Source: Gallintestinimicrobium propionicum (lineage in GTDB: Bacteria > Bacillota > Clostridia > Lachnospirales > Lachnospiraceae). Taken from it: a stretch of 64,000 nucleotides of DNA. Positions 15,432 to 25,507 of the stretch are shown here, piece by piece; positions within the stretch are counted from its first letter, which is position 1, and each line of letters begins with the position of its first letter. Both the position numbers and the translations under genes were made by a program. The notes under the pieces are model-generated. The model saw only the letters and a program-made list of their open reading frames with translations, did no database searches and was not told the DNA's origin. Location of the stretch: contig NZ_JAOQJY010000001.1 in NCBI RefSeq assembly GCF_025567525.1, positions 1 to 64,000 on the forward strand, read 5' to 3'.

Positions 15432-18032
15432 ATGGAAGAAAAAAAGGAAAAAGGGAATTTTTGGCTGACAGTAGCAACCTTTATTGTCAACAAAAGAAAA
15501 GCTTTTCTGGTATTGTTTGCCATTGCGTGTATTTACTGTGCAGCATGCATGAATAAAGTATCGGTAAATCAGGATATTACAAAATATCTGCCGGCAGACA
15601 GTGAGACGAGAATTGGTCTGACCCTGATGGATGAACAGTTTATGACATATGGCAGTGCCAGGATCATGGTGTCGAATATTACCTGGCAGGACGCAGATGC
15701 GCTGGTGGAAAAGCTGGAGGCGGTAGAGGGTGTGAAGGAAGTTGCCTTTGATGATTCTGCGGATCATTACAATGGAACGAACGCCCTGTTTGATGTGACC
15801 TTTGACGGCGCAGAAGACGATGAGATCAGCAAGGATGCCAAGCAGGCGGTAAAGGAGCTGCTTTCGGATTATGATACCTATATATCTACCTCAGTCGGCT
15901 CTGAAGAAGAACAGACAGAATCCCTGAATAATGACATGAATCTGATTCTGGTTCTTGCAGTTGTGATTATTGTAGTAGTACTGCTGATTTCCACGAAGGC
16001 ATATATGGAAATCCCGGTACTGTTGATTACGTTTGGTGTGGCTGCACTCCTGAATAAGGGAACAAACTACCTGATGGGAACGATTTCCAGCGTAACGGAT
16101 TCGATTTCTGTCGTTCTGCAGCTGGCGCTGGCAATTGACTATGCGATTATTTTCTGTGATCGTTTTATGGAAGAGCATGAGACGATGGATGCGGAATCTG
16201 CGATCAAGGTTGCGCTGTCAAAGGCAATACCGGAGATCAGTTCTTCTTCCCTGACGACCATCTCCGGCATGGTGGCGATGATGTTCATGCATTTTCGTCT
16301 GGGCTATGACATGGGTATCGTACTGGTAAAGGCAATTATTTTCAGTTTGATCTCCGTATTCTTCCTGATGCCTGCGATTCTGATGATCTTTGCAAAGGGA
16401 ATTGACAACACGCATCACAAGAGCTTTGTTCCGAATATTTCGTTTGCAGGTAAATGGGCGAACCTGACAAGATTTATCGTTCCGCCTGTATTTGTGATAC
16501 TGCTTTGCTTTGCAGCATGGATGGCAAATAACTGCAGTTATCTGTATGATGTCAATTCCGTTCCGGCCGCAAGGGAAAGTGAGACGAGAATTGCCAGGCA
16601 TAAAATTGAGGACGAGTTTGGCGTTTCGAATCAGATTGCAATTCTGGTGCCGAAGGGCGATTATGAATCCGAGAAAAAGGTTCTGAAGGAATTTGAAACG
16701 CTCGATTATGTCAACACCGTGACAGGGCTTGCAAACGTTTCGATCAACGATGATTATGTCCTGACGGATAAAATCGCGCCTCGTGCATTTTCTGAATTGA
16801 CAGATCTGGATATTGAGATCGTACGGGTTTTGTATATGGCATATGCCTATGAACAGGGACAGAACGGTCCGATTTTTACAGGCATCGACGAGTACAAAGT
16901 GCCGATTATAGATATGTTTTTATTCCTGTATGATCAGTATGAGGAAGGCTACGTCACATTGGATGCGGATATGGATGAAAAGCTGACGGACCTTTATAAT
17001 ACGCTGCATGATGCACAGCTGCAGCTGCAGGGAGAGGATTATTCCAGACTGGTTCTGACTGTCAGTGTGCCGACGGAAGGGGACGAAGCGTATACGGCAA
17101 TGGATGACATCCGCAATATTTGCGCGAAGTATTATAATAAATCAGACGTGATACTGGTTGGTGACTGCACAAGCAATCATGACCTGATGTCTTCGTTTGC
17201 AACAGATAATATTATTATCAGTGTACTGACAGCGTTGTTTGTTATGATTATTCTGCTGTTTACATTCCAGTCCGCCGGACTCCCGATTTTGCTGGTATTG
17301 ACCATTCAGGGAAGTATCTGGATCAATTTCTCTGTGCCTACGCTGACAGGAGGAAGTGTATTTTTCATTGCGTACCTGATTGTATCCGCAATCCAGATGG
17401 GTGCGACGATCGACTATGCGATCGTTATATCCAGTCGTTATATGGTATTGAAAAAACAGATGCCGATTCATGAGGCAATTATTGAAACAATCAATCAGGC
17501 ATTTCCGACAATCTTTACCTCTGGTACGATTCTGACCGGAGCAGGTTTTCTGATCGGACAGATCGCATCGGATGCGACAGTTGCTTCAATCGGTATTGCA
17601 CTGGGAAGAGGAACCTTGATTTCCATTATACTGGTACTGTTTGTCCTGCCGCAGATTCTGCTGCTGGGCGATATCATTATCGAAAAGACTGCTTTGACAA
17701 TTAATCTGCCCCAGGCGACCAGAAGAGATGTTTCCGGACGGATGATTGTAAATGGCCGTGTCAAGGGTTATATACAGGGTGAAATCGACGCGGAGATCAA
17801 GGGAAGCTTTAGCGGTTCCATGCAGGCTTCTTTTGAATCCAGACTGCCGATTGGCGGAAAAGAGACAGAGCTTGTAATGGAACAGGAAGGATTGACACAG
17901 CCGGATGATGCAGCAAAACCGGACACAGCAGCACAGCCGGACGACGTGTCACAACCGAACACAGCAGCACAGCCGGGCGAACAGGATGCGAAAAAGGAGG
18001 ACAGCGATGAAGAACAGAACGAACAGCTGTAA
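15432..18032 (+). CDS. MMPL/RND-family membrane transporter
   Basis: 866-residue transporter of the MMPL/RND superfamily. Topology follows the family plan: one N-terminal helix (~20-40), an extracytoplasmic domain, a block of five or six helices (~165-340) with the LALAIDYAIIFCDRFMEEHET motif, a second helix near 350, a second exterior domain, and a second helix block (~585-750) with the matching MGATIDYAIVISSRYM motif. Such proteins move lipids, siderophores or surface molecules using the proton gradient. The cytosolic tail (~755-866) has an unusual G-rich stretch and a 36-bp-period repeat. AAGGAG eight bases upstream fixes the start at 15432. The next gene, for a surface protein, overlaps its end by 26 bases, so it may be functionally linked. 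Confidence 0.92.
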   Translation: MEEKKEKGNFWLTVATFIVNKRKAFLVLFAIACIYCAACMNKVSVNQDITKYLPADSETRIGLTLMDEQFMTYGSARIMVSNITWQDADALVEKLEAVEGVKEVAFDDSADHYNGTNALFDVTFDGAEDDEISKDAKQAVKELLSDYDTYISTSVGSEEEQTESLNNDMNLILVLAVVIIVVVLLISTKAYMEIPVLLITFGVAALLNKGTNYLMGTISSVTDSISVVLQLALAIDYAIIFCDRFMEEHETMDAESAIKVALSKAIPEISSSSLTTISGMVAMMFMHFRLGYDMGIVLVKAIIFSLISVFFLMPAILMIFAKGIDNTHHKSFVPNISFAGKWANLTRFIVPPVFVILLCFAAWMANNCSYLYDVNSVPAARESETRIARHKIEDEFGVSNQIAILVPKGDYESEKKVLKEFETLDYVNTVTGLANVSINDDYVLTDKIAPRAFSELTDLDIEIVRVLYMAYAYEQGQNGPIFTGIDEYKVPIIDMFLFLYDQYEEGYVTLDADMDEKLTDLYNTLHDAQLQLQGEDYSRLVLTVSVPTEGDEAYTAMDDIRNICAKYYNKSDVILVGDCTSNHDLMSSFATDNIIISVLTALFVMIILLFTFQSAGLPILLVLTIQGSIWINFSVPTLTGGSVFFIAYLIVSAIQMGATIDYAIVISSRYMVLKKQMPIHEAIIETINQAFPTIFTSGTILTGAGFLIGQIASDATVASIGIALGRGTLISIILVLFVLPQILLLGDIIIEKTALTINLPQATRRDVSGRMIVNGRVKGYIQGEIDAEIKGSFSGSMQASFESRLPIGGKETELVMEQEGLTQPDDAAKPDTAAQPDDVSQPNTAAQPGEQDAKKEDSDEEQNEQL
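17923..17994 (+). repeat. 36-bp-period tandem repeat in the MMPL gene tail
   Basis: ACACAGCAGCACAGCCGG recurs at 17923 and 17959, a 36-bp period, with a weaker version just upstream. It encodes Pro-Asp/Asn, Gln-Pro and Ala-Ala-Gln units in a hydrophilic C-terminal tail. Such a run could change length by slippage in multiples of 12 codons. Confidence 0.7.
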
Positions 18033-21000
18033 AAAATGGCTGGCGGTGTTATTGAGCGTTTCCATGCTGCCAACAGCGATTTTACAGAACGGTTCTATGG
18101 CGTATGCGGAGGAAAAGAAGCAGGAAGAGGCAGTTACCGCAGAAGAAGCGCTGGAAGACCGGGAAGCCGATATCGTCGTAGAAGAGATTTCGATTTCCAA
18201 TAAAGAAGAGTTTTTAAAATATGTTCAGAAGTGCCAGGACGATTATTACAGCTATGGCAGGATTTTCAACTTACAGAACGATATCGACCTGTCCGGCAGC
18301 TCGTTTGATGGCATTCCGTATTTTGCGGGAACCTTCAACGGAAACGGGCATACGGTAAGCGGACTGAAGATTTCCAGGGAGGGCTCTGATTACGGATTCT
18401 TCCGTTATGTCGGCAAAACCGGCAGGGTAAAGGATTTGAACGTTTCCGGCAGTGTGAAGGTGACTGGCAGCGCAGAAAATGTCGGTGGAGTCGTCGGAAC
18501 GAACTACGGCATTTTGGAAAACTGCAGTTTTGAAGGAATTGTGACCGGCAACACAAACGTCGGCGGCATTGTCGGGGAAAACAGGGCGGACGGCATCGTG
18601 CTGACCTGTTATAATAAAGGCACGATTGTCGGCACGAATGAGGTCGGCGGTATCTGCGGCATGAACCGCGGTATCCTTCAGAACTGCGAAAATGAAGGAA
18701 AAATCAACGACGAGGACTTAAAGACAACGCTGGATTTAAACGGCATCGATATCGGAACGCTGAATCTGACGCAGAACGTCGTGACAAGAAATGACGCAGG
18801 CGGCATTGCCGGAAGATCGTCCGGCACGGTGGCAGGCTGCACCAACAAAGGTGAAATCGGCTATGCACATATCGGCTACAATGTCGGCGGTGTGATCGGG
18901 CGCCAGAGCGGTACGGTTATCAACTGTAAAAATATGGGTCATGTCATGGGGCGCAAGGACGTTGGCGGTATTATCGGTCAGGCGGAGCCTTACCGGGAGT
19001 CGGAATATCTTTCCGATCATCTGGAAAAGGTGAGGGACGATTTTTCAGAGATCAATCACCTGATGGGGCAGATGTCCGATGCGATGCGCAGCGTATCCTC
19101 TGACACCAGAGGCTATGTCCAGACGCTGCAGCAGCAGTATGAGGATACGATGGGCAATCTGGACAGCGAGATCAATTCCATGAAGAGCACCGTTACCGGC
19201 AATAATGCAGCGATGACGGCCTATATGGATAGCTTGAGCAGCGCACTGAATAATCTGGGCGAGATCGGAAACGATACAATTTCGAGAATGATGGAGAGCA
19301 TCCGACAAAATACGGAGAATGCTGCCAATAATATCAATGGAAAGTTAAACGACATGAAGGATATATTGACAGAAAGTTCCTCCGAGAGCAGCAGCGCGTC
19401 GGAAAGTGATGGGGAAAGCGCGTCGGAAAGCAGCAGCCCGGAAGAAAGCTCTTCTCAGGAGAGCAGTTCTTTGCAGGAAAGCCCTGCAGAGAGCGAACAG
19501 CCTTCTTCCAGTGAAAACGGCGACACCCAAAACCAGTCGTCCAACAACGAAGAAGCTGCGGCAATCCCTGCAGACGACGCGGCAGAATATCTGGCAGCAG
19601 GGGACGATGAGGCAGGCGATTATGCGTGGTTTGCCAGGGACAGTGTATCCAGGGAATCTTCGGAAGAAAGCAGCTCCGGATGGGAATTGCCTTCGGAATG
19701 GCCGAGTGAACTGCCCTCCACACTTCCTTCTGAACTGCCATCGGAATCTATTTCTATCCCGAGTCAGAGTGAAGTAGAGAGCAAGGCGGACGCAATTACG
19801 GATATCCTCAAAAAAGATCCGATTAAAGTAAACCATGACGAAAAGATCGACGATAACCTAAATCAGATGAAGGGAGAGATTACGTCCGCATCTGACAATA
19901 TCAAAAACCTGCAGAGTACGCTTACAGGTACGGGAGATTCCCTGACGAACACGATGAGCAATATTTCCGGGGAGCTGACCGATCAGAGCAAAGCGTCTGG
20001 CGATACGATCGACAGCATGACTGACAGTGTCGATGGAGGAATCCAGTCGATTACCAGTGATCTGGACAGGATTTTAAATACGTCCTCCAGAATTACCGAT
20101 ATCATCAGCGACGATGTCAACGTTCTGCTCGGAAACGGCAGTGCGATTGACGATGTTTCTGGGAAAGCACTTACAGAGCGGACGCTCGGTGTCGTTTCGG
20201 GCTGCAACAATCACGGAAAAATTGAGGGCGACATCAATGCAGGCGGTATCGCCGGAATTATGAATACGGAGTATGATGTGGATCCCGAGGTTGATATGGA
20301 TCTGACAGAGCTGACCGATGTGGAGGTGCGTTCCACTACAAACGACGTGTTGATTCACTGTATCAACTACGGAACGGTAGCGGGCAAAAAGAGAAACAGC
20401 GGAGGTATTGCCGGAAGCGAAGAGCTGGGGTTGATCCATACATGCGAAAACTACGGAACGGTTCAGCTGGAATCCGGCAACGGTCTCGGTGGTATCGCAG
20501 GATATTCTGCAAGCCGGGTCAATCAGAGCTACGCCCTGTGTAATTTAAAGGGCGATAACAAAATCGGCGGCATTACCGGGGAAGGATATGATATCAGCAA
20601 CTGCCTTGCGATGGTGACAATTTCCGGCAATCGCACCGAAAAGATCGGCAGCATTGCGGGTTGTATCAATGAAGACGGTACATTGGAAAACAATTATTTC
20701 GTCTCTGATCTGTGGGGTGGTGTCGATCAGATCAATTATATTGGAAAGGCGCAGCGCTGTACCTACGAAGAACTGATGCAAATGGAAACAATTCCGGCTG
20801 GCTTTACGCAGGTGACAGTGACCTTTGAACAGGATGACGAGGTGCTTGCGACGCTGCAGATTCCCTACGACGGTACGGTGACGGAAGAAGAAGTTCCGGA
20901 TATTGAGCCGGATGAGGACTGCTACATCAGCTGGGACAGAAAATTCCCGCTGACCCATGTGACTGCTAACGTAACAGTGACGGCAGAGAGCAAACGTTTT

Positions 21001-21498
21001 ACCAAGAGCCTTGCGTGGTTTTCAGCAACAAACCAGTTAAAACCGGATTTTCTGGTTGAAGGCGATTTCTATGACACGAGTGTGTTGTCTGCGGAAAGCG
21101 TGCAGGCGGATAGGATTTCGGATGGTGATCTTGCCTATGCCTATATCTGGAATATCGACAACATGCCGGAGCAAAAGGAAGAATATGTCCTGCATCTTCG
21201 GATCCCGGACGGTGCAGACAGCGCTGCGGTAAGGATTCAGACGGAAAATAAATGGGAAAAAGCGGATACAGAAGAAGACGGCAGCTATGTGACTGTATCG
21301 GTTCCTTACGGAACAGCGTTTGCGGTCTACAGCGTGCAGGATAACAGCGTGCCGATCTGGCTGATCCTTGCGCTCGCCATCGCAGCCGTTTTGGCGGCAG
21401 TCCTTATCATAAAGGCGATAAGGCGCGGCAAAAAGCGGGTGAAAAAACGGCGGGAAAAACGTAAGAAAAAGAAACAGCAACAGACGGATTCCCAGTAA
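18007..21498 (+). CDS. Large GLUG-repeat surface protein with coiled coils and C-terminal anchor
   Basis: 1163-residue exported protein. A signal peptide covers about residues 1-36 (ends MAYA). Residues ~95-340 and ~725-915 carry GLUG-type repeats (motifs like GGIVGEN, GGICGMN, GGIAGRS), which form beta-helices in surface proteins and IgA1 proteases. Between them lie two long coiled-coil stretches (~340-455, ~590-700) and a Ser/Glu/Pro-rich linker with poly-Ser tracts (~455-590). The C-terminus has one transmembrane helix (~1117-1137) and a very basic tail, not an LPXTG motif. AGGAGG precedes the ATG, which overlaps the MMPL gene by 26 bases, so the two are translationally coupled. I recognise the repeats but not a characterised whole protein. 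Possible roles are adhesin, envelope scaffold or transporter accessory. Confidence 0.85.
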   Translation: MKNRTNSCKKWLAVLLSVSMLPTAILQNGSMAYAEEKKQEEAVTAEEALEDREADIVVEEISISNKEEFLKYVQKCQDDYYSYGRIFNLQNDIDLSGSSFDGIPYFAGTFNGNGHTVSGLKISREGSDYGFFRYVGKTGRVKDLNVSGSVKVTGSAENVGGVVGTNYGILENCSFEGIVTGNTNVGGIVGENRADGIVLTCYNKGTIVGTNEVGGICGMNRGILQNCENEGKINDEDLKTTLDLNGIDIGTLNLTQNVVTRNDAGGIAGRSSGTVAGCTNKGEIGYAHIGYNVGGVIGRQSGTVINCKNMGHVMGRKDVGGIIGQAEPYRESEYLSDHLEKVRDDFSEINHLMGQMSDAMRSVSSDTRGYVQTLQQQYEDTMGNLDSEINSMKSTVTGNNAAMTAYMDSLSSALNNLGEIGNDTISRMMESIRQNTENAANNINGKLNDMKDILTESSSESSSASESDGESASESSSPEESSSQESSSLQESPAESEQPSSSENGDTQNQSSNNEEAAAIPADDAAEYLAAGDDEAGDYAWFARDSVSRESSEESSSGWELPSEWPSELPSTLPSELPSESISIPSQSEVESKADAITDILKKDPIKVNHDEKIDDNLNQMKGEITSASDNIKNLQSTLTGTGDSLTNTMSNISGELTDQSKASGDTIDSMTDSVDGGIQSITSDLDRILNTSSRITDIISDDVNVLLGNGSAIDDVSGKALTERTLGVVSGCNNHGKIEGDINAGGIAGIMNTEYDVDPEVDMDLTELTDVEVRSTTNDVLIHCINYGTVAGKKRNSGGIAGSEELGLIHTCENYGTVQLESGNGLGGIAGYSASRVNQSYALCNLKGDNKIGGITGEGYDISNCLAMVTISGNRTEKIGSIAGCINEDGTLENNYFVSDLWGGVDQINYIGKAQRCTYEELMQMETIPAGFTQVTVTFEQDDEVLATLQIPYDGTVTEEEVPDIEPDEDCYISWDRKFPLTHVTANVTVTAESKRFTKSLAWFSATNQLKPDFLVEGDFYDTSVLSAESVQADRISDGDLAYAYIWNIDNMPEQKEEYVLHLRIPDGADSAAVRIQTENKWEKADTEEDGSYVTVSVPYGTAFAVYSVQDNSVPIWLILALAIAAVLAAVLIIKAIRRGKKRVKKRREKRKKKKQQQTDSQ

Positions 21499-21525
21499 TA
21501 CCTTGCGGATATTTTATTTTTGGAC

Positions 21526-21554
21526 TTGTAAGAGACGAAAAGATTTACTATAAT
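21526..21554 (+). promoter_or_regulatory. Promoter of degV-alaS
   Basis: TTGTAA (21526-21531), 17 bases, TATAAT (21549-21554), followed by a leader of about 37 bases. No terminator is obvious between the GLUG gene stop (21498) and this promoter. Confidence 0.75.
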
Positions 21555-21597
21555 AAGACAGGTTTGCAAAAATAAGATACCCAAAGGAGCGGGAAAA

Positions 21598-22485
21598 ATG
21601 AGAGAGTATGTTGTTACCTGCTGTTCGACAGCAGATATGAGCCGAACCTTCATGGAAACAAATGAAGTTCCCTTTGCCATGTTCCATTATCAGCTGGATG
21701 GAAAAGAATATGCAGATGACCTGTACTCGTCCATCTCGCCGGAAGTATTTTATAAAATGATCGGAGACGGCGCGCAGCCTGTGACCTCTCAGGTGAATGC
21801 AGAGGCATACTGCGCGTTGTTTGAGCCTGTTTTAAAGAGCGGAAAAGATGTGCTTCATCTGACGCTTTCCAGTGGAATTTCTGGATCCATCAACTCGGCG
21901 AATGTTGCAAAGACCCAGATGGAAGAAAAATATCCGGACCGCAGGGTGATGGTTGTGGATTCCCTTGCGGCTTCTTCTGGTTACGGTATGCTGGTGGAAC
22001 AGACACTGGAAAATCAGCGTGCCGGAATGTCTCTGGAGGAAAATGCAGCATGGATCGTGGCGCATCGCAATACCCTGCATCACTGGTTTTTCTCAACAGA
22101 TTTAACCAGCTATATCCGTGGCGGAAGAGTTTCCAAAACCGCAGGATTTTTCGGAAAGATGCTCAATATCTGTCCGCTGCTGAATGTGAATTCCGAGGGC
22201 AGGTTGATTCCGCGCAGCAAATACCGTGGGAAAAAACAGGTGATTCGCGAGATCGTTAAGCGGATGGAAGAGCATGCGCAGAACGGACGGGAATATTCCG
22301 GAAAGTGTTATATCAGTCAGTCAGCCTGCATGGGAGATGCAAAAGCGGTTGCACAACTGGTTGAGGAAACGTTTCCTAAACTGGACGGAAAAGTACAGAT
22401 CAACAATATCGGAACTGTAATTGGCTCCCATACCGGTCCGGGTACAGTGGCTCTGTATTTCTGGGGCGATGAAAGAACGTTGTAA
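21598..22485 (+). CDS. DegV-family fatty-acid-binding protein
   Basis: 295-residue DegV-fold protein. DegV/FakB proteins bind one fatty acid and, in some cases, present it to the FakA kinase for incorporation into phospholipid. Family features are the early serine/threonine segment (CCSTADMS), TSQVNAEAY, the LSSGISGSINSA loop contacting the carboxylate, VDSLAASSGYG, and the SYIRGGRVSKT and GKKQVI blocks towards the C-terminus. No fakA is in the window. The gene starts after AAAGGAGCGGGAAAA and is 23 bases upstream of alaS, probably cotranscribed. Binding of fatty acid is family knowledge, not seen here. Confidence 0.9.
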   Translation: MREYVVTCCSTADMSRTFMETNEVPFAMFHYQLDGKEYADDLYSSISPEVFYKMIGDGAQPVTSQVNAEAYCALFEPVLKSGKDVLHLTLSSGISGSINSANVAKTQMEEKYPDRRVMVVDSLAASSGYGMLVEQTLENQRAGMSLEENAAWIVAHRNTLHHWFFSTDLTSYIRGGRVSKTAGFFGKMLNICPLLNVNSEGRLIPRSKYRGKKQVIREIVKRMEEHAQNGREYSGKCYISQSACMGDAKAVAQLVEETFPKLDGKVQINNIGTVIGSHTGPGTVALYFWGDERTL

Positions 22486-22508
22486 GAAACAACGAAGGAG
22501 GAAGAAAC

Positions 22509-25151
22509 GTGAAAGCATATGGTGTGAACGAATTGAGAAGGATGTTCCTTGAGTTTTTCGAAAGTAAGGGACATCTGGCGATGAAGAGCTTTTCTCTGGT
22601 GCCGCATAACGACAACAGTCTGCTTTTGATCAACTCCGGCATGGCGCCGTTAAAGCCTTATTTTACAGGACAGGAGATTCCGCCCAGAAGACGTGTGACT
22701 ACCTGTCAGAAATGTATCCGTACCGGTGATATCGAAAATATCGGTAAAACCGCACGTCACGGTACCTTTTTTGAAATGCTCGGAAACTTTTCTTTCGGCG
22801 ACTATTTCAAGCATGAAGCGATTGCATGGAGCTGGGAGTTTTTAACACAGGTCGTTGGACTGGATCCCGACAGACTTTATCCGTCTGTTTATGAAAATGA
22901 CGACGAAGCTTTTGCAATCTGGCAGAACGAGATCGGCATTGCACCGGAACGGATTTTCCGCTTTGGTAAGGAAGACAACTTTTGGGAGCATGGCTCAGGT
23001 CCATGCGGTCCCTGCTCTGAGATTTATTATGACCGCGGCGAAAAATACGGCTGCGGCAAGCCTGGATGTACCGTTGGCTGCGACTGCGACAGATATATGG
23101 AAGTATGGAATAACGTATTCTCCCAGTTTGATAATGACGGCCACGGCAACTACAGCGAATTAAAACAGAAAAACATTGATACCGGTATGGGTCTGGAACG
23201 TCTGGCAGTGGTTGTTCAGGACGTGGATTCCATTTTTGACGTAGATACCATCCGTGCGCTGCGCGACCGTGTCTGTGAGCTGTCAGGCAAGGAGTATCAC
23301 AAAGAGCACGCATGGGACGTTTCCATCCGTATCATCACTGACCATATCCGTTCCGCAACGTTTATGATTTCCGACGGTATTCTGCCTTCCAATGAAGGAC
23401 GCGGCTACGTTCTGCGCAGAATTATCCGTCGTGCGGCACGTCACGGAAGACTGCTCGGCATCGACGGTAAATTCCTTGCAAATCTGAGCACAACAGTAAT
23501 CGAAGGCAGTAAGGACGGATATCCGGAGCTGGAAGAAAAGAAAGATTTTATTTTAAATGTCCTGACACAGGAAGAAGACAAATTCAATAAGACGATCGAT
23601 CAGGGACTTGCAATTCTGACGGATCTGGAAGAAAAGATGACGGCAGAAGGAAAGACTGTAATGGATGGCGAGGATGCGTTCCGCCTGTACGATACCTACG
23701 GCTTCCCCATCGACCTGACAAAAGAAATCCTTGAGGAAAAAGGGTTCTCCATTGACGAGGACGGCTTTAATGCAGCGATGCAGAAGCAGCGTGAGATGGC
23801 GAGAAAAGCACGGAAGGCGACCAACTATATGGGCGCAGATGCGACTGTTTATGAGTCTCTTGATCCTGCAATCACCTCTTCCTTTGTTGGTTACGACAAA
23901 CTGGAGGCGGTTTCCAGAATCAGCGCGCTGACCACAGAGGATGAAGTGGTGGAAGCACTGACAGATGGCGACAAGGGTACAATTATTGTAGATGCAACTC
24001 CTTTCTATGGCACAATGGGCGGTCAGGAAGGCGACAAGGGTGTGATCACCTCTGCTGACGGCAAATTTGCAGTAGAAGACACGATCCACTTAAAAGGCGG
24101 CAAAATCGGTCATGTGGGCTATGTGGTAAGCGGCATGTTCAAGCTGGATGACGAAGTAACGCTGTCTGTTGATAAGGAAAACCGCAGCGCAACCTGCAAA
24201 AACCATACAGCAACGCATCTGCTTCAGAAAGCACTGCGGGATGTACTCGGCACTCATGTAGAGCAGCAGGGTTCCCTGAATAATGCAGGACATCTGCGTT
24301 TTGACTTCAGCCATTTTTCAGCAATGACAGCAGAAGAGCTGGAACAGGTGGAAAAGGCAGTAAATGAAAAAATTGCAGAAAATATCCCGGTTGTCACCAA
24401 ACTGATGACTCTGGATGAGGCAAAGAAATCCGGCGCCATGGCTTTATTTGGCGAAAAATACGGTGATACGGTTCGTGTTGTATGCGTGGACGATTACTCC
24501 AAGGAGTTCTGTGGCGGTACCCATGTTTCCAACACCGGAGAAATTCAGGCATTCAAGATCCTTTCCGAGAGCGGTGTTGCTGCAGGTGTGCGCAGAATTG
24601 AAGCGCTGACCGGACAGGGCGTATTCGATTACTACAACGATCTTGAGAAGAAGCTGGAAGAGGCTGCGAAGACCGTAAAGGCAACCCCTGCAAACCTGCA
24701 GGAGAAGCTGGAGCACCTGATGGCAGACCTTAAGAGCCTGCAGGCTGAGAATGAATCCTTAAAGAGCAAGGCTGCAAAAGAGGCGCTGGGTGACGTTATG
24801 GATCAGGTTCAGGATGTAAACGGAGTGAAGCTTCTGGCAGTCAGTGTAGCAGATGTGGATATGAACGGCCTGCGCGATCTTGGTGACCAGTTAAAGGAAA
24901 AGCTTGGAGAAGGTGTTGTTGTTCTGGCTTCCGCAAAGGATGGAAAAGTCAATCTGATCGCAATGGCAACAGATGCTGCAATGAAGCAGGGCGCCCATGC
25001 AGGTAACCTGATCAAAGGAATTGCGGCACTGGTTGGCGGTGGCGGCGGCGGCCGTCCGAACATGGCTCAGGCAGGCGGTAAGAATCCGGCAGGAATCGAT
25101 GCAGCAATAGCAGAAGCAGCGAAGATTCTGGCAGGACAGATCGACAAATAA
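22509..25151 (+). CDS. alaS: Alanyl-tRNA synthetase
   Basis: 880-residue class II synthetase charging tRNA-Ala. In order: catalytic core (~1-240) with the class II motif 1 region NSGMAPLKPYFTG, a tRNA-recognition region, the editing domain with zinc-binding HTATH and CGGTH (around residues 569-573 and 672-676), and the C-terminal oligomerisation/C-Ala domain with a glycine-rich GGGGGGRPNMAQAGG stretch. Full length. It starts with GTG, preceded by AAGGAGG at seven bases. No T-box leader was seen upstream; it appears to be expressed from the degV promoter. Confidence 0.97.
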   Translation: MKAYGVNELRRMFLEFFESKGHLAMKSFSLVPHNDNSLLLINSGMAPLKPYFTGQEIPPRRRVTTCQKCIRTGDIENIGKTARHGTFFEMLGNFSFGDYFKHEAIAWSWEFLTQVVGLDPDRLYPSVYENDDEAFAIWQNEIGIAPERIFRFGKEDNFWEHGSGPCGPCSEIYYDRGEKYGCGKPGCTVGCDCDRYMEVWNNVFSQFDNDGHGNYSELKQKNIDTGMGLERLAVVVQDVDSIFDVDTIRALRDRVCELSGKEYHKEHAWDVSIRIITDHIRSATFMISDGILPSNEGRGYVLRRIIRRAARHGRLLGIDGKFLANLSTTVIEGSKDGYPELEEKKDFILNVLTQEEDKFNKTIDQGLAILTDLEEKMTAEGKTVMDGEDAFRLYDTYGFPIDLTKEILEEKGFSIDEDGFNAAMQKQREMARKARKATNYMGADATVYESLDPAITSSFVGYDKLEAVSRISALTTEDEVVEALTDGDKGTIIVDATPFYGTMGGQEGDKGVITSADGKFAVEDTIHLKGGKIGHVGYVVSGMFKLDDEVTLSVDKENRSATCKNHTATHLLQKALRDVLGTHVEQQGSLNNAGHLRFDFSHFSAMTAEELEQVEKAVNEKIAENIPVVTKLMTLDEAKKSGAMALFGEKYGDTVRVVCVDDYSKEFCGGTHVSNTGEIQAFKILSESGVAAGVRRIEALTGQGVFDYYNDLEKKLEEAAKTVKATPANLQEKLEHLMADLKSLQAENESLKSKAAKEALGDVMDQVQDVNGVKLLAVSVADVDMNGLRDLGDQLKEKLGEGVVVLASAKDGKVNLIAMATDAAMKQGAHAGNLIKGIAALVGGGGGGRPNMAQAGGKNPAGIDAAIAEAAKILAGQIDK

Positions 25152-25168
25152 ATATTTTGAAAAAACTG

Positions 25169-25196
25169 TTGACGAATCAGAATTTTTTGTTATAAT
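25169..25196 (+). promoter_or_regulatory. Promoter of rpsU
   Basis: TTGACG (25169-25174), 16 bases, TATAAT (25191-25196), immediately after alaS. The rpsU leader is about 90 bases long. Confidence 0.75.
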
Positions 25197-25290
25197 AATT
25201 CATGTGCATGTGAGTTAATCAATTTTGTACATTATTAACCCGGTCAGTCGTGGATACGAGAGGGACTGAAGGGAGGTCAGGTGAGAGTAT

Positions 25291-25467
25291 ATGTCTAATA
25301 TCATCGTTAAAGAGAATGAGACTTTAGATAGCGCTCTGCGTCGTTTCAAGAGAAGTTGCGCAAAGGCAGGTATCCAGCAGGAGATCCGCAAAAGAGAACA
25401 CTACGAGAAACCCAGCGTAAAGCGTAAGAAAAAGTCTGAAGCAGCAAGAAAACGCAAATATAACTAA
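25291..25467 (+). CDS. rpsU: 30S ribosomal protein S21
   Basis: 58-residue basic ribosomal protein of the 30S subunit, located near the anti-Shine-Dalgarno region of 16S rRNA. The sequence begins MSNIIVKENETLDSALRRFK, continues with KAGIQQEIRKREHYEKPS and ends in a Lys/Arg-rich tail, all typical of Firmicute S21. GAAGGGAGGTCAGGTGAG upstream provides a ribosome-binding site. It has its own promoter and a strong terminator. Confidence 0.96.
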   Translation: MSNIIVKENETLDSALRRFKRSCAKAGIQQEIRKREHYEKPSVKRKKKSEAARKRKYN

Positions 25468-25474
25468 AGGAATG

Positions 25475-25507
25475 AGTCCCTGAGGGTTTCCCCCAGGGAC
25501 TTTTTTT
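25475..25507 (+). terminator. Rho-independent terminator of rpsU
   Basis: AGTCCCTG (25475-25482) pairs with CAGGGACT (25494-25501), followed by seven T. Confidence 0.88.

Noticed and set aside
22486..22508. T-box leader expected before alaS
   Set aside because: Only 23 bases separate degV from alaS; no T-box features seen.
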